A DNA stretch of 64,000 nucleotides from NCBI RefSeq assembly GCF_009759665.1, contig NZ_WQNE01000002.1:372001-436000 (forward strand). Reading direction: 5' to 3'. The notes under the pieces were generated by a model that was given only the letters and a program-made list of their open reading frames with translations, was not told where the DNA came from and did not search any database. This stretch comes from Bradyrhizobium cajani. Its GTDB lineage: Bacteria > Pseudomonadota > Alphaproteobacteria > Rhizobiales > Xanthobacteraceae. Both the position numbers and the translations under genes were made by a program. Below are positions 44,089 to 53,071 of this stretch, piece by piece. The first letter of the stretch is position 1. Every line of letters begins with the position of its first letter.

Positions 44089-44767
44089 GGAGGCAATATC
44101 CGATGCCGCGGATGGTGTGGATCAGCGGGTAGTCCTGGCTGTCGTCGACCTTGCGGCGGACCCGTCCGACATAGACGTCGATGATGTTCGTGGAGGGGTC
44201 GAAATGCAGGTCCCAGACATGCTGGAGCAGCATGGCGCGGGAGACGACGCGGCCCTCGTTGCGGACGAGATATTCGAGCAGCTGGAATTCCCGCGGCAGC
44301 AGCGGAATCTTCCGGCCGCGGCGGCTCGCGCTGCGCGCGATCAGGTCGATGGCGAGGTCGCCGACCCGCAGAAGCGTCTCCTTGGCAATGGTCTCGCTGC
44401 GGCGGCCAAGGGCTTCCAGGCGCGCCAGGAGCTCGACGAAGGAGAACGGCTTGACGAGGTAATCGTCGCCGCCGGCGCGCAAGCCGCGCACGCGGTCATC
44501 GACCTCGCCGAGCGCGGAGATGATCAGGAAGGGCGCGGCGATGCCGTCATCGCGCAATTGCCGCATCACGGTGATGCCGTCGATGTCGGGCAGCATGCGG
44601 TCGATGGTGATCACCGCATAGTCGCGCGCAACGCCGTGGCTCAGGGCTTCGCGCCCGTTGGCCGCGAGGTCGACCTCGTAACCGGAGGTCGTCAGCTCCT
44701 CGACGAGCTGGCCTGCGGTCTCCGGGTCGTCCTCGACGACCAGAATGCGGCGGTGACCTCCGGTCAT
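44075..44767 (-). CDS. OmpR-family response regulator
   Basis: A 230-residue response regulator. The receiver domain has acidic pocket 'VVEDD', phospho-acceptor Asp56 ('ITIDRMLP') and Lys in 'YLVKPFS'. A winged-helix OmpR/PhoB DNA-binding domain fills about 130-225 ('PREFQLLEYLVRN', 'NIIDVYVGRVRRKV', 'IRGIGYCL'). It precedes and overlaps the kinase gene. The promoter should lie in the 100-bp gap 44768-44867, next to the gene for an exported Gly/His-rich protein. Confidence 0.94.
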   Translation of the reverse strand: MTGGHRRILVVEDDPETAGQLVEELTTSGYEVDLAANGREALSHGVARDYAVITIDRMLPDIDGITVMRQLRDDGIAAPFLIISALGEVDDRVRGLRAGGDDYLVKPFSFVELLARLEALGRRSETIAKETLLRVGDLAIDLIARSASRRGRKIPLLPREFQLLEYLVRNEGRVVSRAMLLQHVWDLHFDPSTNIIDVYVGRVRRKVDDSQDYPLIHTIRGIGYCLRAPG

Positions 44768-44867
44768 GCAAAACTCCGCGCGACGATCGCCACCAGACTA
44801 TCCCGTTCCGGGGCTGAGCGGAACTGCCCGATGGCGATCGCGACAATGGTGCGGTAGGGCGATGCGA

Positions 44868-45395
44868 CTACCAATAGTCTCCGCACACATTGACCCATTG
44901 CCACCCATAGGCTGTCCAGCTCCTCTGCCAGCAGCCGTCGTCATAATAGTTGGCATAGCTGGCATAGAAGAACGGCGCGCCGGCGAAAGCGAACCGGTTG
45001 AAGCGGTGACGGTGGAAGAAGGCATGGCGGCCGATGAAGGGCCTGCCGTGCCAGCCCGGGCCAGCAAACCGCGGGCCGAAGGCGGCGCGGGTCGCTAATG
45101 GTGCACCGGCAAAGCGCGGCCCCATGGCAGCACGGGCGGCCATTGGCGAACCGGCGAAGCGGGCGCCACCGAAACGAGCACCGCCCATGCCGCCAAATCG
45201 CATGCCGCCGCCACCCATGCCGCCACCGCCGACATGCATCCCGCCGCCACCGAAGTGGCCACCGCCGCCGAAATGGCCGCCACCGCCAAAGCCGCCATGG
45301 CCGCCGCCGCCGCCACGTGCGAGCACCGGCGAAGCAACCGCCATCGCTGCTACAATCATCGTCGCGGTGAGGCCTTTGAGAAGCCTGTTGTTCAT
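44868..45395 (-). CDS. Exported Gly/His-rich protein
   Basis: A 175-residue protein. A signal peptide (1-27, ending 'VASPVLARG') is followed by a Gly/His/Met-rich low-complexity tract (28-75, repeats of 'GGGGHF' and 'GGGGM'), an Ala/Arg/Phe/Gly-rich middle with repeats of 'RFAGAP' and 'MAARAAMGP', and a C-terminal segment with two cysteines ('DDGCWQRSWTAYGWQWVNVC'). Met/His richness suggests metal binding, but this is inference. It is directly upstream of a two-component operon on the same strand. No function is established. Confidence 0.8.
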   Translation of the reverse strand: MNNRLLKGLTATMIVAAMAVASPVLARGGGGGHGGFGGGGHFGGGGHFGGGGMHVGGGGMGGGGMRFGGMGGARFGGARFAGSPMAARAAMGPRFAGAPLATRAAFGPRFAGPGWHGRPFIGRHAFFHRHRFNRFAFAGAPFFYASYANYYDDGCWQRSWTAYGWQWVNVCGDYW

Positions 45396-45534
45396 CGAAA
45401 CGTCCTCCTTGCAGCGCGGCAGTCTGCGTGCCGCGCGAGGAGGATTAGATGAGGAGAACGAGCCCTCTCCTTCAACTTACAAATGCGCCAGATTCTGACG
45501 CGGGTGTTAGGGAGGTGGAGGCCCACTCTCTCCT

Positions 45535-45614
45535 CGTCATTGCGAGCGCAGCGAAGCAATCCAGAATCCCTCCGCGGAAAGACTCTGGATTGCTTCGCTG
45601 CGCTCGCAATGACG
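45535..45614. repeat. Intergenic palindromic repeat, family B
   Basis: CGTCATTGCGAGCGCAGCGAAGCAATCCAG mirrored by CTGGATTGCTTCGCTGCGCTCGCAATGACG with the CCTCCGCGG core. It is the cleanest copy in the window. Confidence 0.88.
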
Positions 45615-45661
45615 ACGTGGATAGAACTTTCCGTAAGTCGAGTAGCTCGACGCGCGGACGG

Positions 45662-45732
45662 CTCCCCCTCACCCGGAATCCGCGCTGCGCGCGAATTCCG
45701 ACCTCTCCCCGCTGAAGGGCGGGGAGAGATTA
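45662..45732. repeat. Intergenic palindromic repeat, family A (short form)
   Basis: CCCCTCACCCGGAATCCGCGCTGCGCGCGAATTCCG followed by CTCTCCCCGCTGAAGGGCGGGGAGAG. With the preceding repeat it accounts for about half of the 342-bp gap 45396-45737, which otherwise holds only non-coding sequence. Confidence 0.75.
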
Positions 45733-45737
45733 AGACA

Positions 45738-48071
45738 TCACACGCGCTTGCCGTTGCTCTTCTCGGCCGCGCGGCGCATGGCTTCGGCGAGAGCGCCGCC
45801 GCCGGAGGATTCCTGCTTGCGCGGTGCGGACGAAGTCATGCGGTTGGCATTGCGTGAATTGTCGCGCTGCATGCCGGGCGCGTCCTTCTTGGCACCGACC
45901 TCGTCGTCGAGCCGCAGCGTCAGCGAGATGCGCTTGCGCGCGACCTCGAAGTCCAGCACCTTCACCTTGACGATGTCGCCGGGCTTCACCACCTCGCGCG
46001 GATCCTTGATGTAGTTCTTGGACATCGCGGAGATGTGCACGAGGCCGTCCTGGTGCACGCCGATGTCGACGAAGGCGCCGAAGGCGGCGACGTTGGTCAC
46101 GGTGCCCTCGAGGATCATGCCCTTCTGGAGATCCTTGATCTCCTCGACGCCCTCCTTGAACACCGCCGCCTTGAACGCCGGACGCGGGTCGCGGCCGGGC
46201 TTCTCGAGCTCGCGCAGGATGTCGGTGACGGTCGGCAGACCGAAGGTCTCGTCGACGAAATCCTTCGGCTTCAGCGTGCGGACGATGTCGCTGCTGCCGA
46301 TCAGCGCCTTGATGTCGCTCTTGGTCGCCGCGAGAATCCGGCGCACCACCGGATAGGCTTCCGGATGCACGCCGGAGGCGTCGAGCGGGTCCTCGCCGCC
46401 GAGGATGCGCAGGAAGCCCGCGCACTGCTCGAACGCCTTGGGCCCGAGCCGTGGCACATCCTTGAGCGCCTTGCGCGACTTGAACGGGCCGTTGGCGTCG
46501 CGATGCTGCACGATGCTCTGCGCGAGACCGGAGCCCACGCCCGACACGCGCGCCAGCAGCGGCGCGGAGGCGGTGTTGACGTCAACGCCGACCGCGTTCA
46601 CGCAGTCTTCGACCACGGCATCGAGCGATTTGGCGAGCTTGGCCTGGCCGAGGTCGTGCTGGTACTGGCCGACGCCGATCGCCTTCGGCTCGATCTTGAC
46701 GAGCTCGGCGAGCGGGTCCTGGAGCCGTCGCGCAATCGAGACTGCGCCGCGCAACGTGACGTCCAGCCCGGGCAACTCCTGCGAGGCGAAGGCGGAGGCC
46801 GAATAGACCGACGCGCCCGCTTCCGATACCACGATCTTGGTCATCTTCAGTTCGGGCAGCCCCTTGACGAGATCGGTCGCGAGCTTGTCGGTCTCGCGGG
46901 AGGCCGTGCCGTTGCCGATCGCGATCAGCTCGACGCGATGCTTCAGCGCCAGCCTGCCGAGCGTTGCCAGCGACTCGTTCCATTGCCGCTGCGGCTCGTG
47001 CGGATAGATCGCGGTGGTGTCGACCACCTTGCCGGTCGCATCGATCACCGCGACCTTGACGCCGGTGCGGTAGCCGGGATCGAGCCCCATGGTGACGCGG
47101 GTGCCGGCCGGCGCTGCCAGCAGCAGGTCGCGCAGGTTCGAAGCGAACACGCGCACGGCCTCGGTCTCGGCCGCATTCCACAGCCGCATCCGCAGGTCGA
47201 TGTTGAGATGCACCTGGATCTTGGTGCGCCAGGCCCAGCGCACGGTGTCGATCAGCCAGCGGTCGCCGGCGCGCTTGAGGTCGGCGATGCCGAACCGCTT
47301 CATGATCTTCAGTTCATAGGCGCCCGGCACGCCCGGCGGCGGTGCCTCGGCCTCGGCCTGGATCTGCAGATCGAGGATCTCTTCCTTTTCGCCGCGGAAC
47401 ATCGCGAGGATGCGGTGCGAGGGCAGCTTCGTCAGCGGCTCGGAGAAATCGAAATAGTCGGCGAACTTCTCGCCCTCGGTCTTCTTGCCGTCGCGCACCT
47501 TGGAAGCCATGCGCGCATTGGTCCACATCTCCTCGCGCAGTGCGCCGATCAGGTCGGCGTCCTCGTCGAAGCGTTCGACCAGGATGGCGCGGGCGCCGTC
47601 GAGTGCGGCAGCGGCGTCGGCAACGCCCTTCTCGGCATTGATGAAGCTTTCTGCCACGACCTTCGGATCGTTGCCGGGCTCCGCCATCAGCTGATTGGCG
47701 AGCGGCTCGAGGCCGGCTTCCTTGGCGATCTCGGCCTTGGTGCGGCGCTTCGGCTTGAATGGCAGATAGATGTCCTCGAGGCGCGCCTTGCTGTCGGCAG
47801 CGAGAATGGTGGCTTCCAGCGCAGCGTCGAGCTTGCCCTGCTCGCGGACCGATTCAAGGATGGCCTTGCGGCGGTCCTCGAGCTCGCGCAGATAGACCAG
47901 CCGCTCCTCCAGCGTACGCAATTGCGCGTCGTCGAGCGCACCGGTCGCTTCCTTGCGGTAGCGGGCGATGAAGGGAACCGTGGCGCCGCCATCGAGCAGC
48001 GTTACCGCCGCTTCGACCTGCTCCGCACGAACCCCAAGCTCCTGCGCAATCTTCAGGTTGATATTTGCCAC
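45738..48071 (-). CDS. tex: Tex-family RNA-binding transcription accessory protein
   Basis: A 777-residue Tex protein, full length for the family. In order: the Tex N-terminal helical domain (1-320), the YqgF/RNase-H-like domain ('[17 protein letters not shown]', about 330-460), helix-hairpin-helix motifs (about 500-570, '[18 protein letters not shown]'), and an S1 RNA-binding domain (about 650-720, '[20 protein letters not shown]'). It ends in a basic Ser/Arg tail. Tex binds nucleic acid and influences transcription and toxin gene expression. It is a single gene with a repeat-filled 3' gap. Confidence 0.95.
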   Translation of the reverse strand: MANINLKIAQELGVRAEQVEAAVTLLDGGATVPFIARYRKEATGALDDAQLRTLEERLVYLRELEDRRKAILESVREQGKLDAALEATILAADSKARLEDIYLPFKPKRRTKAEIAKEAGLEPLANQLMAEPGNDPKVVAESFINAEKGVADAAAALDGARAILVERFDEDADLIGALREEMWTNARMASKVRDGKKTEGEKFADYFDFSEPLTKLPSHRILAMFRGEKEEILDLQIQAEAEAPPPGVPGAYELKIMKRFGIADLKRAGDRWLIDTVRWAWRTKIQVHLNIDLRMRLWNAAETEAVRVFASNLRDLLLAAPAGTRVTMGLDPGYRTGVKVAVIDATGKVVDTTAIYPHEPQRQWNESLATLGRLALKHRVELIAIGNGTASRETDKLATDLVKGLPELKMTKIVVSEAGASVYSASAFASQELPGLDVTLRGAVSIARRLQDPLAELVKIEPKAIGVGQYQHDLGQAKLAKSLDAVVEDCVNAVGVDVNTASAPLLARVSGVGSGLAQSIVQHRDANGPFKSRKALKDVPRLGPKAFEQCAGFLRILGGEDPLDASGVHPEAYPVVRRILAATKSDIKALIGSSDIVRTLKPKDFVDETFGLPTVTDILRELEKPGRDPRPAFKAAVFKEGVEEIKDLQKGMILEGTVTNVAAFGAFVDIGVHQDGLVHISAMSKNYIKDPREVVKPGDIVKVKVLDFEVARKRISLTLRLDDEVGAKKDAPGMQRDNSRNANRMTSSAPRKQESSGGGALAEAMRRAAEKSNGKRV

Positions 48072-48568
48072 GCGAGAATCCTTCTATCCAGGCACGCAAC
48101 GCGGGGGCGAACCACCGGCTGCGGGACGCCGCTTATGGACCAACCAAGGTTGATTCATCAAGGTGCGGTGCACAACCGTCGACAGAGGATTTTTTTCTTG
48201 CGTCGATGCGATCTCGCCACATTCGTTCGGGTGCGGCAGACAGGGGACAATAGCCCCTCATCCGGCGAGACGAACCAATGGCGCAACGCGGTGCTCGGAA
48301 ACTCGCCGTCGTCGGCGAGCGAGTTCGCGATCGGGCATGTAATGAACGATGCCGCAGCCGCGGCGATGTCGGCGTCGGAGAGCTGGTCCCGGCATCGCAA
48401 CGCTGGCAGCCGGGGACCGGCGGACCGGGTTGCAGCGACCGCACGGCTCTCTCTTTGATAGGATTACCTCTCCGTCCCATGCAACCCTGCCCCTCGCGCC
48501 GGCTCGGTTGATTCAGGCGGGCCCTTGCGAAAGGAAGGTAACGCCGCATCAAGGAGATTTGGACTTTC
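48072..48568. other. 497-bp gap without a supported gene
   Basis: This lies between divergent tex and amidase genes, so it must contain both promoters. A minus-strand open frame at about 48158-48400 reads plausibly ('LSDADIAAAAASFITCPIAN') but has only a TTG start and no ribosome-binding site, and the plus strand is also open; I do not call it. An A/T run (TTTTTTTCTTG, about 48190-48200) is notable in this GC-rich context. Confidence 0.5.
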
Positions 48569-50038
48569 ATGACTTTGCCGATGAGCTGGAATGAATGGGC
48601 GCAGCACGACGGCGTGGCGCTGGCCGCCCGCGTCCGCAAGGGCGAGCTGACGGCAAACGAGCTGGCGCGGCAGGCCGCTGCGGGCGTCGCCAAGGTCAAT
48701 CCGGCGCTGTCGGGCGTGGTCGAGCTGTTCGACGACGTGATCGCCGATCCCGCCAAGGATGGCGCCAATCTCTCCGGCCCGTTCGCCGGCCTGCCCTTCC
48801 TGATGAAGGATCTGGGACCGACCATGAAGGGCCGGCTCCAGGAGATGGGCTCGCTGCTGATGCGCGGCAATCGCGCCCCAGCCGACACGTTCCTGACCGG
48901 TAAATTCCGCCAGGCTGGCCTCAACCTGATCGGACGCACCACGACGCCGGAATTCGGCGTGTGCAGCTCGGCCGACAATCCGGCCGTCTACGTCACGCGC
49001 AATCCCTGGAATACCGACTACACCACCTGCGGCTCGTCCGCTGGCAGCGCCGCGATGGTCGCCGCCGGCGTGGTGCCGATCGCACATGCGACCGATGGCG
49101 GCGGTTCGATCCGCATTCCCGCTGGCGTCAACGGCAATATCGGCCTGAAGGTCTCGCGCGGCGTGTTCTCGCTCGCCCCGCACATGTCCGATCTCACCGG
49201 TCTCGTCTCGATCCAGGGCTGCCAGTCGCGCTCGGTGCGCGACACCGCTGCCTTCGTCGATCATGCCCGCGGGCCGGCGCCGGGCGAGTTCATGCCGTTC
49301 TGGACCACGGCGCAGCCCTATTCCGAGATGATCAAGCGCGATCCTTCAAAGCTTCGCATCGCGCTGTCGCACACATGGGGCGACTACACCGCGACGCCAG
49401 AGATCGCAGCCGAGCTGGAGAAGGCCGGCCGCTTCCTCGAGGGACTCGGCCATCACGTCGACTACGCGCTGCCCGAGCTCGATTTCCGCGCTGCCTTTGC
49501 GGCGCAGACAACCTGCTACATCTCGAATTTCGCGGTGGTGATCTCCAACATGCTGGCCGCGCGCGGGCTGGAGAAGCCGCCGGAAGATCTGATCGAGCCC
49601 ATGAACATCCGGATCTGGGAAGCCGGCCGGCACACGAGCTTCGCCGAGCGGGCGAAGATGCAGGGCGTGTTCAACACCACGTCACGCGGCTTCGGCGCGT
49701 TCTTCGAGCAGTGGGACGTGATCCTGACGCCGATCACCGCGCTGCCGACGCCGAAGGTCGGCACCAAGGAATATCTCACGATCTCCGACAATCCCGATGT
49801 GCTCGACTGGTTCGGCAATCTCTGGCGCTTCTTCGCCTTCACGCCGCTCGCCAATCTCTGCGGCATGCCGGCGATCTCGATGCCGATGGCGAGCCAGGAG
49901 CACGGCCTGCCGCTCGGCATCCAGGCCATCGCCAAGCAGGCCAATGACGGCCTCCTGCTGCAACTCGCCGCCCAGATCGAGCGCGCGCTCGACGGCAAGT
50001 GGAACGGCGGCAGGAAGCCGAAGGTGCATGTGGGCTGA
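48569..50038 (+). CDS. Amidase-signature family hydrolase
   Basis: A 489-residue amidase. The Ser-cis-Ser-Lys triad is visible: Lys80 ('FLMKDLGPT'), Ser156 ('TCGSSAGSAA') and nucleophile Ser180 ('DGGGSIRIPA'). The glycine-rich signature begins Cys-Gly rather than Gly-Gly, a mild change. The family hydrolyses amide bonds in the cytosol (aryl-acylamides, 6-aminohexanoate cyclic dimer and others). CAAGGAGATTTGG precedes ATG 48569. It is a single gene ending in front of a convergent small gene. Substrate is unknown. Confidence 0.92.
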   Translation: MTLPMSWNEWAQHDGVALAARVRKGELTANELARQAAAGVAKVNPALSGVVELFDDVIADPAKDGANLSGPFAGLPFLMKDLGPTMKGRLQEMGSLLMRGNRAPADTFLTGKFRQAGLNLIGRTTTPEFGVCSSADNPAVYVTRNPWNTDYTTCGSSAGSAAMVAAGVVPIAHATDGGGSIRIPAGVNGNIGLKVSRGVFSLAPHMSDLTGLVSIQGCQSRSVRDTAAFVDHARGPAPGEFMPFWTTAQPYSEMIKRDPSKLRIALSHTWGDYTATPEIAAELEKAGRFLEGLGHHVDYALPELDFRAAFAAQTTCYISNFAVVISNMLAARGLEKPPEDLIEPMNIRIWEAGRHTSFAERAKMQGVFNTTSRGFGAFFEQWDVILTPITALPTPKVGTKEYLTISDNPDVLDWFGNLWRFFAFTPLANLCGMPAISMPMASQEHGLPLGIQAIAKQANDGLLLQLAAQIERALDGKWNGGRKPKVHVG

Positions 50039-50078
50039 AGAGCTGCGATCGCGATGATCTGCGATCGCGCTACCCGCC

Positions 50079-50399
50079 TCAGTTCTTCACCGCCGGGATA
50101 TCCTCCGCCGGCGGCTGCTGCTGACCCTGCCGGTACATCGCCAGCGCCTTGTCGAGCGCTTCGCGCAGCGCCAGCGCCGCGGCGACACTGCAACGTAAGT
50201 GCGCGGTCTGGACCACATCGACCCTGACGGCGGGGCCGACCGGCATCAGCAGGTTCGCGGCGAGCTCGATCTGGATCGCGCCGTTGTGATGGCCGAAGCA
50301 GGATGCGCCGTCGAAATAGATGATCGGCGCCCGCTCCGAGCTTGAGCTCGAAATGGTGACGGGCCCCTGATTGGTGGCGGGCGTTTCGGGGTCGGTCAT
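50079..50399 (-). CDS. Hypothetical protein, 106 residues
   Basis: A soluble protein starting at ATG 50399, preceded by AAGGAGCGCCC. The N-terminal 20 residues are Ser/Thr-rich and likely disordered; the core (25-90) reads as a mixed alpha/beta domain ('APIIYFDGASCFGHHNGAIQ', 'ELAANLLMPVG', 'RVDVVQTAHLRCS', 'ALALREALDKALAM') and is followed by a Gln/Pro-rich tail. I recognise no named family. Regular coding bias and a good SD support it as a real gene. It lies convergent with the amidase (stops 40 bp apart) and divergent from the thioesterase. Confidence 0.75.
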   Translation of the reverse strand: MTDPETPATNQGPVTISSSSSERAPIIYFDGASCFGHHNGAIQIELAANLLMPVGPAVRVDVVQTAHLRCSVAAALALREALDKALAMYRQGQQQPPAEDIPAVKN

Positions 50400-50541
50400 G
50401 GGCGCTCCTTACGGCTAGTCGACGGGCGCTCACCATCGTTGCTTCGGCCCGCTCTGTCGAGGCTAAACCGCCCGGCAGACCTGCCGTGCGACACGTTTTC
50501 GGGGTTTTGCGCGACGCCCGACACTGGTCTAGAACATCGCC

Positions 50542-51450
50542 ATGTCCAGCACACCTACGACGCTCCCGTTCGAGGAACTCGCCGAGGCCATCAAGGGCCG
50601 CCGTTCCGATTACGGCCATATCAGCGGGCTCCAGCTCGACCGTTTCGCGCCGGGCGAAGCCTGGTCCAGCCTACCCTACCGGCCCGTCTTCGTCGGCGAC
50701 ACCGAGACCGGCGTGCTGCATGGCGGCGTCGTCACCGCGATGCTGGACGAGAGCTGCGGCATGGCGGTGCAGCTGGCGCTCGACGGCACGCGCGCGATCG
50801 CAACCCTCGATTTACGGATCGACTACCAGAAACCGGCGACACCCGGCCTCGACATCAAGGCGCATTCAGTCTGCTACCGCACCACGCGCTCGATCGCCTT
50901 CGTGCGCTCCACCGCCTATCAGGAGTCCGAGGACGATCCGGTCGCGACCGCGACCGCCTGCTTCATGATCGGCGCCAACCGCACCAACATGCTCGCCGAC
51001 CGCAGGATGGATGCGCGCAGCATCCCGACGCTGGAAGCGCCGGAGGATCCGGACGGCCCGTTCGCGCGCAGCCCGTTCGCGCGCTGCCTCGGCATCCGCC
51101 TCAACGACGACGGCACGCTGACGATGCCGTTCTCGCCGCAGATCATCGGCAATCCGATCCTGCCCGCGATCCATGGCGGCATGACCGGCGCTTTCCTCGA
51201 GACCACCGCGATCGTCGGCGTGGCGCGCGAACTCGGCACTGCGGCGCCACCCAAGCCGATCGGCCTCACTGTCAACTATCTGCGCTCGGGCCGCGCGCTC
51301 GACACCTTCGCCAACGTCTCGATCGTGAAGCAGGGCCGGCGCATCGTCGCCTTCGAGGCACGGGCCTGGCAGGATAATGCGAACAAGCCGATCGCCACGG
51401 CCTTCGGTCACTTCATGCTGCGGCAGGCGCCCGGAAACGACGAGGAATAG
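50542..51450 (+). CDS. Double-hotdog PaaI-type acyl-CoA thioesterase
   Basis: A 302-residue protein formed by two fused PaaI/hotdog thioesterase domains. Each half carries the family 'HGG' motif: 'GVLHGGVVTAMLDESCG' (about 58-74, with the Asp/Glu after it) and 'PAIHGGMTGAFLETTAI' (about 212-228). Each also has the following strand that binds CoA ('DLRIDYQKPA' and 'GLTVNYLRSG'). Such tandem proteins hydrolyse medium or aryl acyl-CoAs. No operon partner is evident; the next small membrane gene follows 67 bp later. Confidence 0.88.
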   Translation: MSSTPTTLPFEELAEAIKGRRSDYGHISGLQLDRFAPGEAWSSLPYRPVFVGDTETGVLHGGVVTAMLDESCGMAVQLALDGTRAIATLDLRIDYQKPATPGLDIKAHSVCYRTTRSIAFVRSTAYQESEDDPVATATACFMIGANRTNMLADRRMDARSIPTLEAPEDPDGPFARSPFARCLGIRLNDDGTLTMPFSPQIIGNPILPAIHGGMTGAFLETTAIVGVARELGTAAPPKPIGLTVNYLRSGRALDTFANVSIVKQGRRIVAFEARAWQDNANKPIATAFGHFMLRQAPGNDEE

Positions 51451-51517
51451 GCGCATTTTACTTGACGGCCGGGGCTCGGGCCACAACGATAGCGCGTTCT
51501 CCGCGAGAGGTATTGGG

Positions 51518-51883
51518 TTGCGGCATCCGCTCGACATCGTCGCCATGTTCGCCGCACTCTGGCTGCTGGCCTCGATGGTGCTCGACGCGCTGACGCCGAA
51601 GGAGCTGACGGCGATGATGATCGCCATCGCGATCGGGCCCGCCATCGTCATCACCGCCGTGTTCTATTACCTGCGCTGCCCGCGCACGGATTTCGCGGTG
51701 ATGTTCGCAGCGCTCTGGCTGATCTCGGACATCGCGATTGCCTTCATATCGCCGAAGGAGCTGCCGCATTTCCTGATCGCTCTCGGCTTCGTGCCGGCCC
51801 TGCTGATCGGGATCGTGCTGCACTGGCAGCGCTTCCAGCGCCGCCACGAGCGGCTGCCCGTGCCGTCAGTGAAGCGCGGCTAG
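51518..51883 (+). CDS. Small four-helix membrane protein with internal duplication
   Basis: A 121-residue protein read from TTG 51518, which has GAGAGG 7 bases upstream; ATG 51545 is an alternative start (112 residues). Two copies of a unit of about 52 residues are visible, beginning 'DIVAMFAALWLLASM' and 'DFAVMFAALWLISDI'. Each contains 'MFAALWL', then 'PKEL', and two membrane helices. No family is recognised. Its 3' end is 21 bp from the convergent stop of the HEAT-SCO gene. Confidence 0.7.
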   Translation: MRHPLDIVAMFAALWLLASMVLDALTPKELTAMMIAIAIGPAIVITAVFYYLRCPRTDFAVMFAALWLISDIAIAFISPKELPHFLIALGFVPALLIGIVLHWQRFQRRHERLPVPSVKRG

Positions 51884-51904
51884 CGTAAAAGCGGACGCCC
51901 CGGC

Positions 51905-53065
51905 TCAGCCACCCTGCTCTTTCTTCAACGTCTCGACGGCGCGGATCACCACCTGATCCTCATCCCAGTGCAGACGCTCAAAGGAAACCGCGACCCGTCC
52001 CGCGGCGTCCAGGATGTAAAGCTCGATGCGGTGACGGTTCACCAGCGATTCGACGAAATTGACGCCGAGCTGGAAATGCGCGCGCAGCGCATCATTGCCC
52101 TCGATCGCCCGTAATATCCGATGATCTTCATCCATGCGGACCGCGCGGTCCTTGCCGTAGACGCGCAGCCGTTCGGGCCGATCGAACTCCGGATCGTACG
52201 TGATCGCGGCCGTGCGGATGCGCGTCGCGAGGCCTTGCGCGTCGAGCAATGCCTGGACACGCGCAAGCTTCGCGACCGTGAGCGAGCACTTCAACGGATT
52301 GTCGCATCGCGTATAGAAGAAAACCACAATCGACGGGCTGCCACGGAAGAAGTCGACGAACTTCAGCAATTTTCCGTCCTGATCCTGCATCACGATGGAA
52401 TCGATCGATTCGAACTCCCGGCGAGCGGTCGACGTACGGATCGAGACGTTGCCGCCTTTGGGCAAGCCACCGCAACATGATGGAGTGCCGCCGGCGGTCG
52501 CGCTGATGGCCTGCAGAACCCTGTCGAGGTCGAGGCGAAGCTTCCGTGGCAGCCCCGGCTCAACGCGCCAGCGCTCGAGCTGGGGCAGAATCGCCCGCGC
52601 GTTCGGACCAAGCCAGGCCAGGGTTGCCAGCAATTCGGATACCGCGCTCGTGCCGCTGGATGACGTGGCGTACTCGCCGTAGCTTTCGAACGACACCGGT
52701 TCGTCGTGGTATCGAACCTGGTTGAGAGCACGCGCGACGAACGGCGCAAAACTCTCATTCGGTTTTGAATAGGAACGCAACGCCCGGGCGGCCGCAGCGA
52801 CCAGGTAAGCATCGATACCCGTGTCCAGCTCTTCGAGCACGAAGATCAGCGCCTGATCGGAGAGCCCGGCGCGCGCGAGCGCCAGCAGTATCCAGCCGCG
52901 CATGCGGACGACAGTTGCCGCCCCTCGCCCGCTGTAGACCGGATGTTCCTCGCGCAGCAAATCCGAGAGCTGCGCGCTGCCGACCGGATCGGCCGCAAGC
53001 GAGTCGACCAGTCCGGCGAAGTCGTCCTCCGACACCGCGCGCGTTGCGTTGCCGAAGATCACCAT
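51905..53065 (-). CDS. HEAT-repeat / SCO1-like fusion protein
   Basis: A 386-residue protein. Residues 1-195 are helical repeats of HEAT type ('GWILLALARAGL', 'AYLVAAAARALRSY', 'AVSELLATLAWLG'). Residues 215-386 are a thioredoxin-like SCO/SenC domain: 'SIVVFFYTRCDNPLKCSLTV', 'AAITYDPEFDRPERLRVYGK', 'NRHRIELYILDAAGRV'. SCO proteins carry copper through CxxxC and a His; here the cysteines are spaced CxxxxxC and the His is kept. No signal peptide or TM anchor is seen, unlike ordinary SCO proteins. It is the last gene of an operon with a HEAT protein (6 bp upstream) and a tyrosinase. Confidence 0.82.
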   Translation of the reverse strand: MVIFGNATRAVSEDDFAGLVDSLAADPVGSAQLSDLLREEHPVYSGRGAATVVRMRGWILLALARAGLSDQALIFVLEELDTGIDAYLVAAAARALRSYSKPNESFAPFVARALNQVRYHDEPVSFESYGEYATSSSGTSAVSELLATLAWLGPNARAILPQLERWRVEPGLPRKLRLDLDRVLQAISATAGGTPSCCGGLPKGGNVSIRTSTARREFESIDSIVMQDQDGKLLKFVDFFRGSPSIVVFFYTRCDNPLKCSLTVAKLARVQALLDAQGLATRIRTAAITYDPEFDRPERLRVYGKDRAVRMDEDHRILRAIEGNDALRAHFQLGVNFVESLVNRHRIELYILDAAGRVAVSFERLHWDEDQVVIRAVETLKKEQGG

Positions 53066-53071
53066 CTTACT

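Noticed and set aside
41788..44184. 798-codon open frame antisense to the amidohydrolase and kinase
   Set aside because: It spans two unrelated real genes and their junction, with no ribosome-binding site or motif.
45225..45330. Dense GCC/GCCACC repeats
   Set aside because: These are the coding sequence of the Gly/His-rich exported protein on the minus strand.
48158..48400. 80-codon minus-strand frame in the tex-amidase gap
   Set aside because: It has only a TTG start, no Shine-Dalgarno, and the other strand is equally open; kept as a remark, not called.
46035..48458. 807-codon open frame antisense to tex
   Set aside because: tex has complete domain order; the antisense chain is compositionally biased and runs past the tex start into the gap.
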